A stretch of 64,000 nt of DNA from Williamsia herbipolensis (GCF_000964005.1 NZ_JXYP01000036.1:124001-188000); one strand, 5' to 3'; positions 8,705 through 18,455 are shown, counted from the first letter of the stretch. Notes: generated by a model not told the origin, from the letters alone. Numbers and translations are program-made.

Positions 8705-10225
8705 GTGGCAATCACCAGTCGCCCAGAAGTCGACAACACAGAACTCGACCGCACCGACCTCGTCGACACGACGCAGGCCGGCACGTCGACCAGCAACCGC
8801 AAGTGGTGGGCTCTCGGCATCATCGCCCTGGCCCAGCTGATGGTCGTGCTCGACGCGACGATCATCACCATCGCCCTCCCCTTCGCGCAGACCGATCTCG
8901 AGATCTCCGACGCCAACCGCCAGTGGGCGCTGACCGCCTACACACTGCTGTTCGGCGGGCTGCTGCTGCTCGGTGGCCGGATGGCCGACTACCTCGGGCG
9001 TCGCAGGATGTTCCTGATCGGCCTCGTCGGCTTCGCGTTGTCCTCTGCCGCAGCAGGTCTCGCGTGGAACGGTGCCTCATTCTTCGCCGGCCGTGCCCTG
9101 CAGGGTGTCTTCGCCGCGATGCTCGCACCGGCCGCCCTGTCGCTGATCACCGTCACGTTCACCGAACAGAAGGAACGAGCACGGGCGCTGGCGGTGTACG
9201 CCGGGGTATCCGGTGGTGGTGCCGCGATCGGCCTCATCGCCGGCGGCGCGCTGACCGAATTCTTCTCGTGGCGTTGGACGTTGCTCGTCAACACCCCGAT
9301 CGCGCTGGTTGCCGCCATCGGCGGACTGATCCTCGTGATCAAGGACAAGCCCAGTGCTCGCACGGGTGGGTACGACCTGCCGGGCGCGATCACCGTCACC
9401 GCCGCACTGGTCAGCCTGGTCTACGGCTTCACCAAGGCCGCCGAATCCGGTTGGGGCGCAGCATCAACGGTGTCGCTGCTCGTCGCCGGTGTCGCGCTCC
9501 TCGCGGTGTTCATCGCCATCGAGACGCGGGTGTCGAACCCGCTGCTGCCGTTGCGTATCCCGGGTGAGATCAACCGCGGTGGCGCCTTCCTCATCTCGTT
9601 CATCGTGCCCATCCCCATGTTCGCGATGTTCCTGTTCCTGAGCTACTACTTCCAGAACACCCTCGGCGAGACCCCGTTGCGCACCGGCGTTCTCTTCCTG
9701 CCGTTCCCGATCTTCATCGTGATCGGCGCGGGCGTGGCGAGCTCACTCCTGCCGAGATTCGGTCCGCGTGCACTGCTGGTGGGTGGATCGGGCCTGGCCA
9801 CGGCGGGCCTGCTGTACCTGGCCCAGCTCGACACCGACTCGACGTGGCTCGTGAACGTGCTCCCCGCGATGATCCTCATCGCAGCGGGCATGGGCCTGGT
9901 GTTCGTCTCGATGCAGACCGTCGCACTGCACCGTGTCGACGCCGACGACTCCGGTGTGGCCAGCGCCCTGGTCAACACCACCCAGCAGATCGGTGGGTCG
10001 ATCGGGTTGGCGCTGCTCAGCACGATCGTCGCGCAGGTGTTCGCCGACCGCCCGAGCCTGAACACCCCGGACGGCCAGAAGGCGGCCAACATCTACAGCT
10101 ACGACGTCGCCTTCTACTCCGGCGCCGGCTTCATGGCCGCCGCGTTGGTGGCCGCGCTGGTGTTCATCCGGATGCGCAAGCAGGATCTCGCCGACGAGTC
10201 GCCGGATCCGTTGCTCGTCGGCTGA
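8705..10225 (+). CDS. MFS multidrug exporter, DHA2 family (14 membrane segments)
   Basis: A 506-residue proton-driven drug exporter of the EmrB/QacA type. The first membrane helix carries LAQLMVVLDATIITIALP, the mark of DHA2. Loop 2-3 has the MFS motif A (GGRMADYLGRRRMFL), and motif C-like glycines follow (GVSGGGAAIGLIAGGALTE). The start is placed at GTG 8705, downstream of the promoter found at 8632-8661; an earlier GTG at 8642 would lie inside that promoter. The ribosome site is poor, so the exact start is uncertain. It ends shortly before palindromic element B, which may act as its terminator. Confidence 0.9.
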   Translation: MAITSRPEVDNTELDRTDLVDTTQAGTSTSNRKWWALGIIALAQLMVVLDATIITIALPFAQTDLEISDANRQWALTAYTLLFGGLLLLGGRMADYLGRRRMFLIGLVGFALSSAAAGLAWNGASFFAGRALQGVFAAMLAPAALSLITVTFTEQKERARALAVYAGVSGGGAAIGLIAGGALTEFFSWRWTLLVNTPIALVAAIGGLILVIKDKPSARTGGYDLPGAITVTAALVSLVYGFTKAAESGWGAASTVSLLVAGVALLAVFIAIETRVSNPLLPLRIPGEINRGGAFLISFIVPIPMFAMFLFLSYYFQNTLGETPLRTGVLFLPFPIFIVIGAGVASSLLPRFGPRALLVGGSGLATAGLLYLAQLDTDSTWLVNVLPAMILIAAGMGLVFVSMQTVALHRVDADDSGVASALVNTTQQIGGSIGLALLSTIVAQVFADRPSLNTPDGQKAANIYSYDVAFYSGAGFMAAALVAALVFIRMRKQDLADESPDPLLVG

Positions 10226-10247
10226 CGTTCGGTCGCCTTCATTGCTG

Positions 10248-10314
10248 AGAACTGCCCCGAGAGCAGCGTCCGAGGGAACATTCCCCTCGAACGTCTGCCT
10301 CGGGGCAGTTTTCC
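10248..10314. repeat. Palindromic intergenic element, copy B (near-perfect), possible terminator
   Basis: The outer arms AACTGCCCCGAG (10250-10261) and CTCGGGGCAGTT (10299-10310) match perfectly. The inner part is also dyadic (CGTCCGAGGGAA against TTCCCCTCGAACG). The transcript would fold into a long hairpin, followed on the plus strand by TTTTCC. It lies between convergent genes, so a bidirectional terminator role is plausible. Copy A is at 6943-7005. Confidence 0.8.
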
Positions 10315-10323
10315 GCAGCTGGG

Positions 10324-11103
10324 CTATTCGACGTGCGGCTGACCGGTCGAGGCGCTGGTGCCGCCGTCGACGGTGAGCATGGTGCCGGTGATGTAGCGGG
10401 CGTCGTCGGAGGCCAGGAACAGCACCGCGGGCGCGACGTCGTCGGGCTCGCCGGGGCGACCCAGCGCGATGCGGTTCACGAACGGCGCCAACGCCTTCTC
10501 GTCGCGGCCCATGCCCTCGGTCATCTCGGTGAGGGTGAAAGCCGGACCGACCGCGTTGATCCGCACGCCGCGGCCGCCGTAGTCCAGGGCCAGGGATTCC
10601 ACGAACCCGTTGACCGCGTGTTTGGTCGCGTTGTAGGCCGCCTGACCCCAGTCGCCGGCGATCCCGGACACCGACGACACCGCCACGAGGTTGCCGCCGG
10701 TCTTGACCAATTCGGGGAGCGTTGCCTGCGCGACGTGCACGAAACCGTCGATGTTGACCCCGCGCATCAACGCCCAGCTGTCGTCGGACATCTCGGTGAC
10801 GTCGCCACCGCCGTCGTGGACGCCGGCGTTGCTCACCACGATGTCGATGCGGCCGAACCTGTCGAGGGTCGCCGCGACGAGCGCGTCGACGTCGGCCCGC
10901 TGCGCCATGTCGGCGGTGACGACGAGGGCGCGGTCATCGCCGGCGTCACCGACGGCCTCGTCGAGGGGTTCGCGTCGGCGGCCGGTGGCCACGACCTTCG
11001 CGCCGTTGGACAGGAACGCGCGAGCGATGGAGCGCCCGATACCGGTTCCGGCGCCGGTGACGACGACGACCTTGTCGGCGACTGCGTAGGTGTTGGTGGT
11101 CAT
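10324..11103 (-). CDS. Short-chain dehydrogenase/reductase, classical
   Basis: A 259-residue SDR with every hallmark: cofactor loop VTGAGTGIGRSIA, D in VVTADMAQ, VVSNAGVHDGGG, catalytic Ser in VSSVSG, YNATKHAV (YxxxK), and the C-terminal YITGTMLTVDGG. It should be an active NAD(P)-dependent oxidoreductase of a hydroxyl or keto substrate. ATG 11103 overlaps the stop of the upstream SDR gene (ATGA), so they form one operon controlled from the divergent gap to the HxlR gene. The basic stretch TGRRREP after the second strand favours NADP(H). Confidence 0.9.
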   Translation of the reverse strand: MTTNTYAVADKVVVVTGAGTGIGRSIARAFLSNGAKVVATGRRREPLDEAVGDAGDDRALVVTADMAQRADVDALVAATLDRFGRIDIVVSNAGVHDGGGDVTEMSDDSWALMRGVNIDGFVHVAQATLPELVKTGGNLVAVSSVSGIAGDWGQAAYNATKHAVNGFVESLALDYGGRGVRINAVGPAFTLTEMTEGMGRDEKALAPFVNRIALGRPGEPDDVAPAVLFLASDDARYITGTMLTVDGGTSASTGQPHVE

Positions 11104-11819
11104 GCGCTGCGTACGCCTCCCTCGACGTGGATGGTCTCGCCGCTGACGAATCCGGCGGTCAACAACCATGTTGCCGCATCGACGATGTCGGTCGTCGCGC
11201 CGACGCGGCCGGCGGGGATGCTGCCCGCGACGCCGTCGAAGAGTTCAGCGCGGTCGGAGTCGGGCATACCGTCCCATGTGCCGGAGTCGATGATGCCCGG
11301 CGAGACGGCGTTGACCCGGATGGGCGCCAGCTCCTTCGCCAGGTGGCTCGCGGCGAACGACACCGCGCCGTTGGTGATGCCCATGATCGCCTTGCCGGGC
11401 GACGGCTTCCACGCCGCGACCCCGCAGAACAGGACGATCGAGCCCGACGCGGCCATCGCCGGCGCGAAATGCTTGGCCAGCAACAGCGGACCGATCACCT
11501 TCGCCTCGAAGGCGGTGACCGTGCGGTCGTGGTCGAGGTCGGCGACGGCCACGTTGTGGTGCGCCGCGGCCAGCGACACGATGTGGTCGACCGCGCCGAG
11601 GTCGGCGGCCGCCGAGGCGATGGTCGCCTCGTCGGTGACGTCGATCGCGATGCCGCGGGCGTTGTCGAGGCCTGCCGCCGCCTTCGCCGCGGCGTCACCG
11701 TCTCGGGCACCGATGACCACGTGTGCCCCGAGTTCGGCTGCGCGCGTGGCGATCGCGAGTCCGAGATTCCTCGCTCCGCCGACCACCAGGATGGTCGCTC
11801 CGGTCAGATTGTCGCTCAT
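11100..11819 (-). CDS. Atypical SDR lacking the catalytic Ser-Tyr-Lys
   Basis: A 239-residue Rossmann protein whose cofactor end is preserved (VVGGARNLGLAIATRAAELG, then DVTDEATI) and whose tail is typical (PIRVNAVSPG, SGETIHVEGG). The active-site segment is not: where YxxxK is expected it reads IMGITNGAV, so Tyr is Met and Lys is Asn, and the serine strand reads VLFCGVAAW. It is probably not a classical dehydrogenase; it may bind nucleotide for another purpose or use a different chemistry. It is the first gene of a two-SDR operon and overlaps its partner by four bases. A partner role for the catalytic SDR downstream is possible. Confidence 0.8.
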   Translation of the reverse strand: MSDNLTGATILVVGGARNLGLAIATRAAELGAHVVIGARDGDAAAKAAAGLDNARGIAIDVTDEATIASAAADLGAVDHIVSLAAAHHNVAVADLDHDRTVTAFEAKVIGPLLLAKHFAPAMAASGSIVLFCGVAAWKPSPGKAIMGITNGAVSFAASHLAKELAPIRVNAVSPGIIDSGTWDGMPDSDRAELFDGVAGSIPAGRVGATTDIVDAATWLLTAGFVSGETIHVEGGVRSA

Positions 11820-11860
11820 GGGTGTCCCCTGTCGATGTCGTCGTAGACTTGCACCGGAGA

Positions 11861-11884
11861 CGGTATGGATTTGATACCGGTATC
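11861..11884. promoter_or_regulatory. Probable HxlR operator in the divergent gap
   Basis: The 12-bp perfect palindrome GATACCGGTATC (11873-11884) is preceded by CGGTAT (11861), which pairs with ATACCG (11874). GTAT/ATAC half-sites in a short divergent gap suit the winged-helix dimers of the HxlR family. It could control both the HxlR gene and the SDR operon. Confidence 0.55.
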
Positions 11885-11918
11885 TACAACGAAACCGACC
11901 CCCACCAGGAGGGACGCC

Positions 11919-12275
11919 ATGTCGAAGGCCTACACCGTGATGGCGCCGACCTGTCCGAGCCGCGTGGTGCTGCACCGCATCGGGGCGCGGTGGACGGTCT
12001 TCGTGGTCACCGCGCTGGCGCAGGGCCCTATGCGTTTCAGCGAGCTCAAGGCCCACATCCAGGGCATCACCCCAAAGGTCCTCACCGAGACCCTGCGGGC
12101 GCTGCACCACGACGGGCTCCTCGAGCGCACCGACTTCGGCGGTCAACCGCCGCACGTCGAGTACGCACTCACCGATCTGGGCCGGTCACTGCTCGAGCCG
12201 TTGGCCGCCGTCCGGGAGTGGGCAGAGACCCACGTCCCGGACGTGCAGGCGGCCAACGCCCGACACAGCAGCTAG
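11919..12275 (+). CDS. HxlR-family winged-helix regulator
   Basis: A 118-residue regulator with the family pattern: a single cysteine near the N-terminus (MAPTCPSRVVLHRIGARW), then FSELKAHIQGITPKVLTETLRALHHDGLLERT, and the wing VEYALTDLGRSLLEPL. In several HxlR proteins this cysteine senses electrophiles or oxidants (YodB, HypR), which would suit control of the neighbouring SDR genes; that link is inference. ATG 11919 follows the strong site AGGAGGG. It converges on clpB with a 12-bp gap. Confidence 0.9.
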   Translation: MSKAYTVMAPTCPSRVVLHRIGARWTVFVVTALAQGPMRFSELKAHIQGITPKVLTETLRALHHDGLLERTDFGGQPPHVEYALTDLGRSLLEPLAAVREWAETHVPDVQAANARHSS

Positions 12276-12287
12276 CCCAGGCTCGAG

Positions 12288-14852
12288 CTAACCCAAGATC
12301 AAACTCTCGCCGTCGGCGGAGACGTTCACCGGCACGACGTCGCCGTCGTGGATGTCCCCGGCCAGAAGTCCTCGGGCGAGCGAGTCGCCGATCGACTTCT
12401 GCACCAGCCGGCGCAGGGGCCGAGCACCGTAGAGCGGATCGAATCCTCGTGCGGCGAGCCACTTCTTGGCGTTGTCGGACACCTCGAGGTCGAGGCGTCG
12501 CTGCGCCAGCCTGGTCTTGAGCTGACCGATCTGGATGTCGACGATCGACGTCAGCTCGTCGGGATCGAGCCCGTCGAAGATCAGCACGTCGTCGAGCCGG
12601 TTGATGAACTCCGGTTTGAACGCCGAGCGCACCGCCGCCATCACCTGCTCCTCGCTGCCACCGGCACCGAGATTCGAGGTCAGGATCAGGATCGTGTTGC
12701 GGAAGTCCACCGTTCGCCCCTGGCCGTCGGTGAGGCGACCCTCGTCGAGCACCTGCAGCAGGATGTCGAACACGTCGGGGTGGGCCTTCTCGATCTCGTC
12801 GAACAGCACCACCGTGTAGGGACGGCGGCGCACCGCCTCGGTGAGCTGGCCACCCGACTCGTAGCCCACGTAGCCCGGAGGGGCACCGACGAGCCGTGCG
12901 ACGCTGTGCTTCTCACCGTACTCGCTCATGTCGATACGCACCATCGCGTGTTCGTCGTCGAACATGAACTCCGCCAACGCCTTCGCGAGCTCGGTCTTGC
13001 CGACGCCCGTAGGTCCGAGGAACATGAACGAACCCATCGGACGGTTCGGGTCGGCCACACCGGCGCGTGACCGCCGCACCGCGTCGGACACGGCCTCGAC
13101 GGCCTTGCGCTGACCGACGACGCGCGCACCGATCTCGTCCTCCATCCGCAGGAGCTTGGCGACCTCACCCTCGAGCATGCGGCCGGCGGGGATGCCGGTC
13201 CACGCCGAGACGACCTCGGCGACGTCGTCGGGGCCCACCTCCTCCTTGAGCATCACCGATTCGCCTACCGAGGCGCTCTTCTCGGCAGCGACCGCGAGTT
13301 CCTTCTCCAGTGCGGGGATCTGGCCGTAGCGCAGTTCGGCGGCACGGCCGAGATCACCGTCGCGTTCGGCGCGTTCGGACTCACCGCGCAGCGCCTCGAG
13401 CTTCTCCTTCAGATCACGGACACCGTCGATGGCCTGCTTCTCACCCTGCCACCGCGCCGAGAGTTCGTTGAGCTTCTCGCGCTGATCGGCCAGTTCGCGA
13501 CGCAGCTTCTCGAGGCGCTGCTTCGACGCGTCGTCGGTCTCGTTCGACAGTGCGACCTCCTCGACCTCGAGACGACGCACGATGCGTTCGACCTCGTCGA
13601 TCTCGACCGGACGCGAGTCGATCTCCATGCGCAGACGCGATGCGGCCTCGTCGACGAGGTCGATCGCCTTGTCGGGCAGGAACCGTGACGTGATGTAGCG
13701 GTCGCTGAGCGACGCCGCGGCCACCAGGGCCGAGTCGGTGATGCGGACACCGTGGTGCACCTCGTAGCGCTCCTTGAGCCCGCGCAGGATCCCGACGGCG
13801 TCCTCGACCGAGGGCTCACCGACGTAGACCTGCTGGAACCGGCGCTCGAGGGCGGCATCCTTCTCGATGTACCTGCGGTACTCCTCCAGCGTCGTCGCAC
13901 CGACCAGTCGCAGCTCACCGCGGGCGAGCATGGGCTTGATCATGTTGCCCGCGTCCATCGCCGAGTCGCCGGTCGCGCCGGCACCCACGATGGTGTGCAA
14001 CTCGTCGATGAAGGTGATGACCTGTCCGGCAGAGCCTTTGATCTCCTCCAGGACGGCCTTCAGTCGTTCCTCGAACTCGCCGCGGTACTTCGCGCCGGCG
14101 ACCATCGACGACATGTCGAGGCTGACGACGGTCTTGTCGCGGAGGCTCTCCGGCACGTCGCCGGCGATGATGCGCTGGGCGAGGCCCTCGACGATGGCGG
14201 TCTTGCCGACGCCGGGCTCGCCGATGAGCACCGGGTTGTTCTTGGTACGACGGCTGAGCACCTGCACCACGCGGCGGATCTCGGTGTCGCGGCCGATGAC
14301 CGGATCGAGCTTGCCCGCGCGGGCCTGCGCGGTGAGATCGGTGGAGTACTTCTCCAGCGCCTGGTAGGTCGACTCGGGGTCGGGTGAGGTGACGCGGGCA
14401 CTGCCGCGCACGGCGACGAACGCGTCACGCAGGGCCTGCGGGGTGGCGCCGACATCGGCGAGGAGCTTCGCGACGTCACCGTCGCCGGTCGCGAGACCGA
14501 CCACGAGATGCTCGGTCGAGACGTACTCGTCGCTCAGCTCACCGGCGAGCTGTTGCGCAGCGGTGATCGCCGCGATCGTCTCGCGGGTGAGTTGCGGCGC
14601 GGAGCTGCTGCCCGACGCCGTCGGCATCCGCGACACGAGGTTCGCGGCCTGGGCCTTCACCGACGCGGGATCCACACCGACCGCGCGCAGCAGCGGCGCG
14701 GCGATACCGTCGGGCTGGTCGAGGAGTTCGACCAGCACATGTGCCGGGCGGACGTCGGGGTTGCCGGCGGCGGTGGCCGCCTGCACCGCGGCCGACAGCG
14801 CGGCCTGGGTCTTCGTGGTGGGGTTGAACCCGCCGGAGTTGGGGTTGGTCAT
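12288..14852 (-). CDS. clpB: ATP-dependent disaggregase ClpB
   Basis: An 854-residue AAA+ chaperone that, with DnaK, pulls proteins out of aggregates. In order: N-domain ([24 protein letters not shown]), first ATPase (Walker A GEPGVGKT near residue 210, Walker [16 protein letters not shown]), the coiled-coil middle domain (about 405-525), and the second ATPase (Walker A GPTGVGKT near 610, [16 protein letters not shown]). Length and all motifs are normal, and there is no ClpP-binding IGF loop in view. A HspR box (HAIR) lies about 90 bp upstream, matching the one before dnaK, so both are probably under HspR. The ribosome site AAAGGTGAG precedes the ATG. Confidence 0.97.
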   Translation of the reverse strand: MTNPNSGGFNPTTKTQAALSAAVQAATAAGNPDVRPAHVLVELLDQPDGIAAPLLRAVGVDPASVKAQAANLVSRMPTASGSSSAPQLTRETIAAITAAQQLAGELSDEYVSTEHLVVGLATGDGDVAKLLADVGATPQALRDAFVAVRGSARVTSPDPESTYQALEKYSTDLTAQARAGKLDPVIGRDTEIRRVVQVLSRRTKNNPVLIGEPGVGKTAIVEGLAQRIIAGDVPESLRDKTVVSLDMSSMVAGAKYRGEFEERLKAVLEEIKGSAGQVITFIDELHTIVGAGATGDSAMDAGNMIKPMLARGELRLVGATTLEEYRRYIEKDAALERRFQQVYVGEPSVEDAVGILRGLKERYEVHHGVRITDSALVAAASLSDRYITSRFLPDKAIDLVDEAASRLRMEIDSRPVEIDEVERIVRRLEVEEVALSNETDDASKQRLEKLRRELADQREKLNELSARWQGEKQAIDGVRDLKEKLEALRGESERAERDGDLGRAAELRYGQIPALEKELAVAAEKSASVGESVMLKEEVGPDDVAEVVSAWTGIPAGRMLEGEVAKLLRMEDEIGARVVGQRKAVEAVSDAVRRSRAGVADPNRPMGSFMFLGPTGVGKTELAKALAEFMFDDEHAMVRIDMSEYGEKHSVARLVGAPPGYVGYESGGQLTEAVRRRPYTVVLFDEIEKAHPDVFDILLQVLDEGRLTDGQGRTVDFRNTILILTSNLGAGGSEEQVMAAVRSAFKPEFINRLDDVLIFDGLDPDELTSIVDIQIGQLKTRLAQRRLDLEVSDNAKKWLAARGFDPLYGARPLRRLVQKSIGDSLARGLLAGDIHDGDVVPVNVSADGESLILG

Positions 14853-14892
14853 GGGCTCACCTTTCTTGAGTGAGGTACGTGCAAGTTCAGTG

Positions 14893-14923
14893 GTCTGTCG
14901 GGCTCTCGCAGCCCGTCACAGAC
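14893..14923 (-). promoter_or_regulatory. Hairpin in the clpB leader
   Basis: On the minus strand GTCTGT and ACAGAC enclose GGGCT and AGCCC around a five-base loop, giving a two-part stem about 45-70 bases before the clpB start. It could shape leader stability. I see no pairing with the ribosome site, so a thermosensor role is not supported. Confidence 0.4.
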
Positions 14924-14938
14924 CTCAACGCCTTCTCA

Positions 14939-14959
14939 CTTGAGTCTGTTCCGCTCAAG
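14939..14959. promoter_or_regulatory. HAIR element (HspR box) upstream of clpB
   Basis: The sequence CTTGAGT-N7-GCTCAAG matches the HspR-associated inverted repeat consensus CTTGAGT-N7-ACTCAAG except for one base. A further half-site CTTGAGT is at 14865, next to the ribosome site. HspR from 46969-47376 in this window is the expected ligand. Confidence 0.88.
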
Positions 14960-15027
14960 TATGCGGATCTGCACCCGTTCGCGCAACAACGGCCCGCCGC
15001 ACCTCGCTCAGCCCGCCGCGAATCGGC

Positions 15028-16180
15028 TCACTTCGATCCGCGTGCCCACGTCATGCCCCACCCGTAGGCCTCGTCGAGCTTGCGCTGGCCACCGTTGATG
15101 TAGCGGACCTCGCGGGTGATGCTCAATTCGCCGTCGCGGACCTCGAGCATCGCGATGGCGCAGGTCATGGCGGTGTTGTCGGCACTGTCGAGACGGACCT
15201 CCACCTCAGTGCCTCCCGGTGGGAACAGCGTCACCACGCCGTCGGCGGCCGACCAGTTCGGCGTGCCCTCGTAGATGAACGCGAAGACCAGGATCCGACG
15301 GAACTCGGCGAGGTGGGACAGGTCGATGAGGAGGTTCTCGCCGCCGGACACGGTGCCACTGCGGTCATCGCCGTCGAGCAGGATCCACGGCGATCCGTTC
15401 AGGCTGCCGAAGGAGTTGCCGAGCGCCTGCACGACGCTTCTGCTGCCGTCGGCGAGTTCGTAGAGGCAACCGAGATCGAGATCGACGCCGGTCTGTTTGC
15501 GGAACAGTCCGCCCTTCGCGGCGCCGCGACTCCAGTTCAGGTTGATGCGCATGGTGCCGCTCGGTTTGTCGCGCACCTTGGCCAGCGAGATGGTCGGTGC
15601 CGACTTCGTCAGCGTGATCTTGCCCAGGTTCACCGGCGGCGTCGCGGGAGGCGGGCTTGCGGGAGGCGGGGCCACCGGTGGCGCGGAGGCGGCGGGCGCG
15701 TCTGACGCTCACCCCGTGCTCGGTGACCAGGGCCGTGAAGCCGGCGTCCCAGCCGGCCGAGACATTGCGGACCTTCCACGCGTCGCCGCGGCGGTAGATC
15801 TCGGTGAGGACGGCCGCGCGTTCGGTGGTCAGGCCCTCGGCGGGCAGGTCGAGGGCTCCGATCGTGACCGACAGTCCGCGCACGTCGGCCAGCGTCCCGG
15901 GCGCCGAGTCGTCGAGAACCACGGCCAATCGCAGTGTGTGCACGTCGGTCGGCACAGCCGTGAGATCCACCTCGACGGCGTCGGTTCCCGCGAGTCGTAC
16001 TGCACCGCCCGGCGCCACCGGGTTGTTGAAGAACACGAAGTCGTCGTCGGAGCGGACCCGGCCGGCCTCGGTCACCTGGAACACCATGAGGTCGCACGTC
16101 CCCGCCGACGGTCCCGACACCGTCGCCGTGAACCGGCGTTCGTCGAGTGGGGCATTGGCACCGCGGCTCAGCGTCGTCAT
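15028..16180 (-). pseudogene. Two-domain TerD-family protein, frameshifted by one base in the linker
   Basis: From ATG 16180 the frame encodes a first TerD domain (LSRGANAPL, the calcium-site-like DDDFVFFNNP, VTEHGVSV). Just after this it runs out of frame. The second TerD domain (APPVNLGKITLTK-like start, LDLGCLYELADG, LLDGDDRSG, VFAFIYEG) lies in another frame ending at 15028. The frames join if one base is removed near 15703 (GTC-A-GAC read as GTC GAC), which restores the Pro/Ala linker usual in two-domain actinobacterial TerD proteins. These proteins belong to the tellurite/stress Ter group and bind Ca. The damage may be real, a slippage site, or an assembly error. Confidence 0.75.
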
Positions 16181-16377
16181 GCCACGACCGTAGCCGCATC
16201 GGTCAGTTGTCCGAGGCGGCAGACGGTTTCGTCGCCGATGGCGACCCGGAACCGGTTCCGGCCGAATCGGGCGTGGGTGCGCACGGGTCTGCGTCCGGTT
16301 CGTGCGTCACGGTAACGACTGGCGAGGTCGCAGCGACACTGGTGGTACAGCACCGTTCCGCACACCCCGGAGGCATC

Positions 16378-16971
16378 GTGAACATTCGCGCCATCGCACC
16401 CGTCGTCGTAGGCCTCGCGGTCGCCGCTCTCGCCGGATGCGGATCATCCGACGACAGTGCCGCCACCGCGACATCGGCGGTCACCGTGACCCGCACGGTC
16501 ACGCCGTCGGCCCCGTCCACCACCGTGCCGACGCCGGTGGTCACCGAGACGGTGACCAGCACCGGCGATGCACCCACCGACGACTCCGACGACAACGCGG
16601 CCCAGCCGGTGCGCTCGGCGCCGACGGCCACGAGTTCCTTCGTGGGTCACTACCAGGCACACGACGCAGACATGGACATCACGCGGGACGGGACCGGGTG
16701 GATGGACCTCGGCGATGGCGCGGCGAACTACGAACGCTGGCGGACGGCGTGGTCACCATCGGGATCCTCCATCACCGTCCGACTGGTCCGCCGCGACGAG
16801 CTACGAGGTGTCGGCATGAGCGGAACCGTGGGCCAGGGCACCACCTTCAGCGCGACGTTCACCTCCGGCTCCCAGGGGATCACCATCCTGCACATGACGA
16901 AGGGAGGCCAGAAGTACGTGGACTGGTGCGATGTCAATCGCTTCGGCGGCGCCTACGAGTGTGGAGCGTGA
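16378..16971 (+). CDS. Lipoprotein of unknown function
   Basis: A 197-residue protein with a lipoprotein signal (GLAVAALAGCGS; lipobox LAGC, cysteine near residue 20). A Thr/Pro/Ser/Asp-rich spacer of about 60 residues follows, then a small globular domain (FVGHYQAHDADMDITRDGTGWMDLG, VRLVRRDEL, TILHMTKGGQKYVDWCDVN) with two cysteines near the end that could form a disulfide. GTG 16378 follows the ribosome site GGAGG. The globular part looks like a compact beta sheet. It resembles uncharacterised mycobacterial-type lipoproteins, but I do not recognise the family. It converges on the MFS gene with a 17-bp gap. Confidence 0.8.
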   Translation: MNIRAIAPVVVGLAVAALAGCGSSDDSAATATSAVTVTRTVTPSAPSTTVPTPVVTETVTSTGDAPTDDSDDNAAQPVRSAPTATSSFVGHYQAHDADMDITRDGTGWMDLGDGAANYERWRTAWSPSGSSITVRLVRRDELRGVGMSGTVGQGTTFSATFTSGSQGITILHMTKGGQKYVDWCDVNRFGGAYECGA

Positions 16972-16988
16972 TCACGAGCCACCTCCCC

Positions 16989-18455
16989 TCAGGCCGCCAC
17001 CGACTCCGTGGTCTGTTCCGAGCGCGCGGTCACGGCATCGACCACGGCGATGAGCAACCCGACGCCGACGAGAGCGGCGGCCACCGACAGGCCGAGCTGG
17101 AAGGCCGGCGCGAAATCGCCGCGCGAGTCGGCGATCTGGGCGAAGAACACCGCTCCGACGAGAGCGATACCGGCGGCGGATCCGATGCGCTGACCGGTCT
17201 GCAACACGCCGCCGGCGATGCCCGCGCGCTTCACCGGCACGTCGTCGAGGGTGAGGGTGACGTTCGGCGAGATCACGAAACCCGAACCGACGCCCGCGAT
17301 CAGCAGCGGGACGGCCGCCGCCCACCCGACACCGGACCCGGGGACGATGACCGACGCGACGACCGCGCCGATCATCCCGACCAACACCATCGCCAGCCCG
17401 ACGGCGACGAGGCTGCGACCGAATCGACCGACGATCGATCCTCCGACGCGCGCCGACACCGCCGACCCGATGGCGAACGGCGTCACCGCGAGGCCGGCCT
17501 GCAGGGCCGAATAGCCCAGGCCCTGTTGCACATACAGCGTGTAGACGAAGAAGATCGTGGTGAACCCGGCGAAGTAGACGGTGCCGATGACGCAGCCGAG
17601 TGTGTAGGAGCGCATCGAGAACAGCGAGAGATCGACGAGCTGCTGGTGCCCGCGTGCACCCTGACGCCGCTCCCACAGCACGAACGCCGCCAACAGCAGT
17701 GCGGCCGGGATGAACAACAACCACTTGGCCGACCCCGGCCACTGCTGCTCCTGCACCAGCGGCAGCATCACCGCGAGCACACCGAGGCCGAGGAGCACGA
17801 CGCCGACCGGATCGAACGACGACGCGCGTAGTGGCTGCAATGTCCCTGCGTCACGCGAGGGCAACAGCTTGACCGCGGCGACGAGTGCGACAGCGCCGAT
17901 GGGCACGTTCACCATGAACACGTAGCGCCATCCGTGCTCGACACCACCGAGTTCGATGAGCACCCCGCCCAGCAGCGGACCGACGGCGGTCGAGATGCCG
18001 ATGGTCGCGGCGAACAGGCCGAAGGCCTTGGCGCGCTCGGCGCCGCGGAAGAGCTGCTGGATCAGACCCGACACCTGCGGGCTGAGGATGCCGCCGGCGA
18101 GGCCCTGCACGAGGCGGGCGATCACCAGGGTGAGCGGCCCGGTCGCCAACCCGCACGCCGCCGAGGCGACCACGAAAAGGATCAGTCCGACGATGAAGGT
18201 GGTCTTGCGGCCACGCGCGTCGCCGATGCGACCGGCCGGCACCAGGAACAGGCCGAACGCGAGCGCGTACCCCGACACCACCCACGACAGGTCGGCCGAG
18301 GACGCACCTATCCCCTTCTCGATCGACGGGAGCGCCACGTTGACGATCGACACGTCGAGCAGGGTCATGAAGCCGACCGCGAGGCAGACCGTCAGGGCGG
18401 TCCACCGACGCGGATCCGGTTCGTGGTCCTCGGCGGGTGCGGGTCGGGAGGTCAT
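16989..18455 (-). CDS. MFS exporter, DHA2 family
   Basis: A drug exporter of about 488 residues and 14 segments. The first helix has CLAVGFMTLLDVSIVNVALP, the DHA2 signature. Motif A reads AGRIGDARGRKTTF, and GATIGISTAVGPLLGGVL corresponds to motif C. It likely expels drugs or lipophilic metabolites by proton antiport. The start is uncertain: ATG 18455 or GTG 18470 in the same frame, neither with a convincing ribosome site. There is no adjacent regulator on the same operon; the DinB gene upstream is on the same strand, 66 bp away. Confidence 0.88.
   Translation of the reverse strand: MTSRPAPAEDHEPDPRRWTALTVCLAVGFMTLLDVSIVNVALPSIEKGIGASSADLSWVVSGYALAFGLFLVPAGRIGDARGRKTTFIVGLILFVVASAACGLATGPLTLVIARLVQGLAGGILSPQVSGLIQQLFRGAERAKAFGLFAATIGISTAVGPLLGGVLIELGGVEHGWRYVFMVNVPIGAVALVAAVKLLPSRDAGTLQPLRASSFDPVGVVLLGLGVLAVMLPLVQEQQWPGSAKWLLFIPAALLLAAFVLWERRQGARGHQQLVDLSLFSMRSYTLGCVIGTVYFAGFTTIFFVYTLYVQQGLGYSALQAGLAVTPFAIGSAVSARVGGSIVGRFGRSLVAVGLAMVLVGMIGAVVASVIVPGSGVGWAAAVPLLIAGVGSGFVISPNVTLTLDDVPVKRAGIAGGVLQTGQRIGSAAGIALVGAVFFAQIADSRGDFAPAFQLGLSVAAALVGVGLLIAVVDAVTARSEQTTESVAA

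Noticed and set aside
14893-14923. clpB leader hairpin as a heat-sensing RNA switch
   Set aside because: The stem does not pair with the ribosome site, and HspR control explains the regulation.
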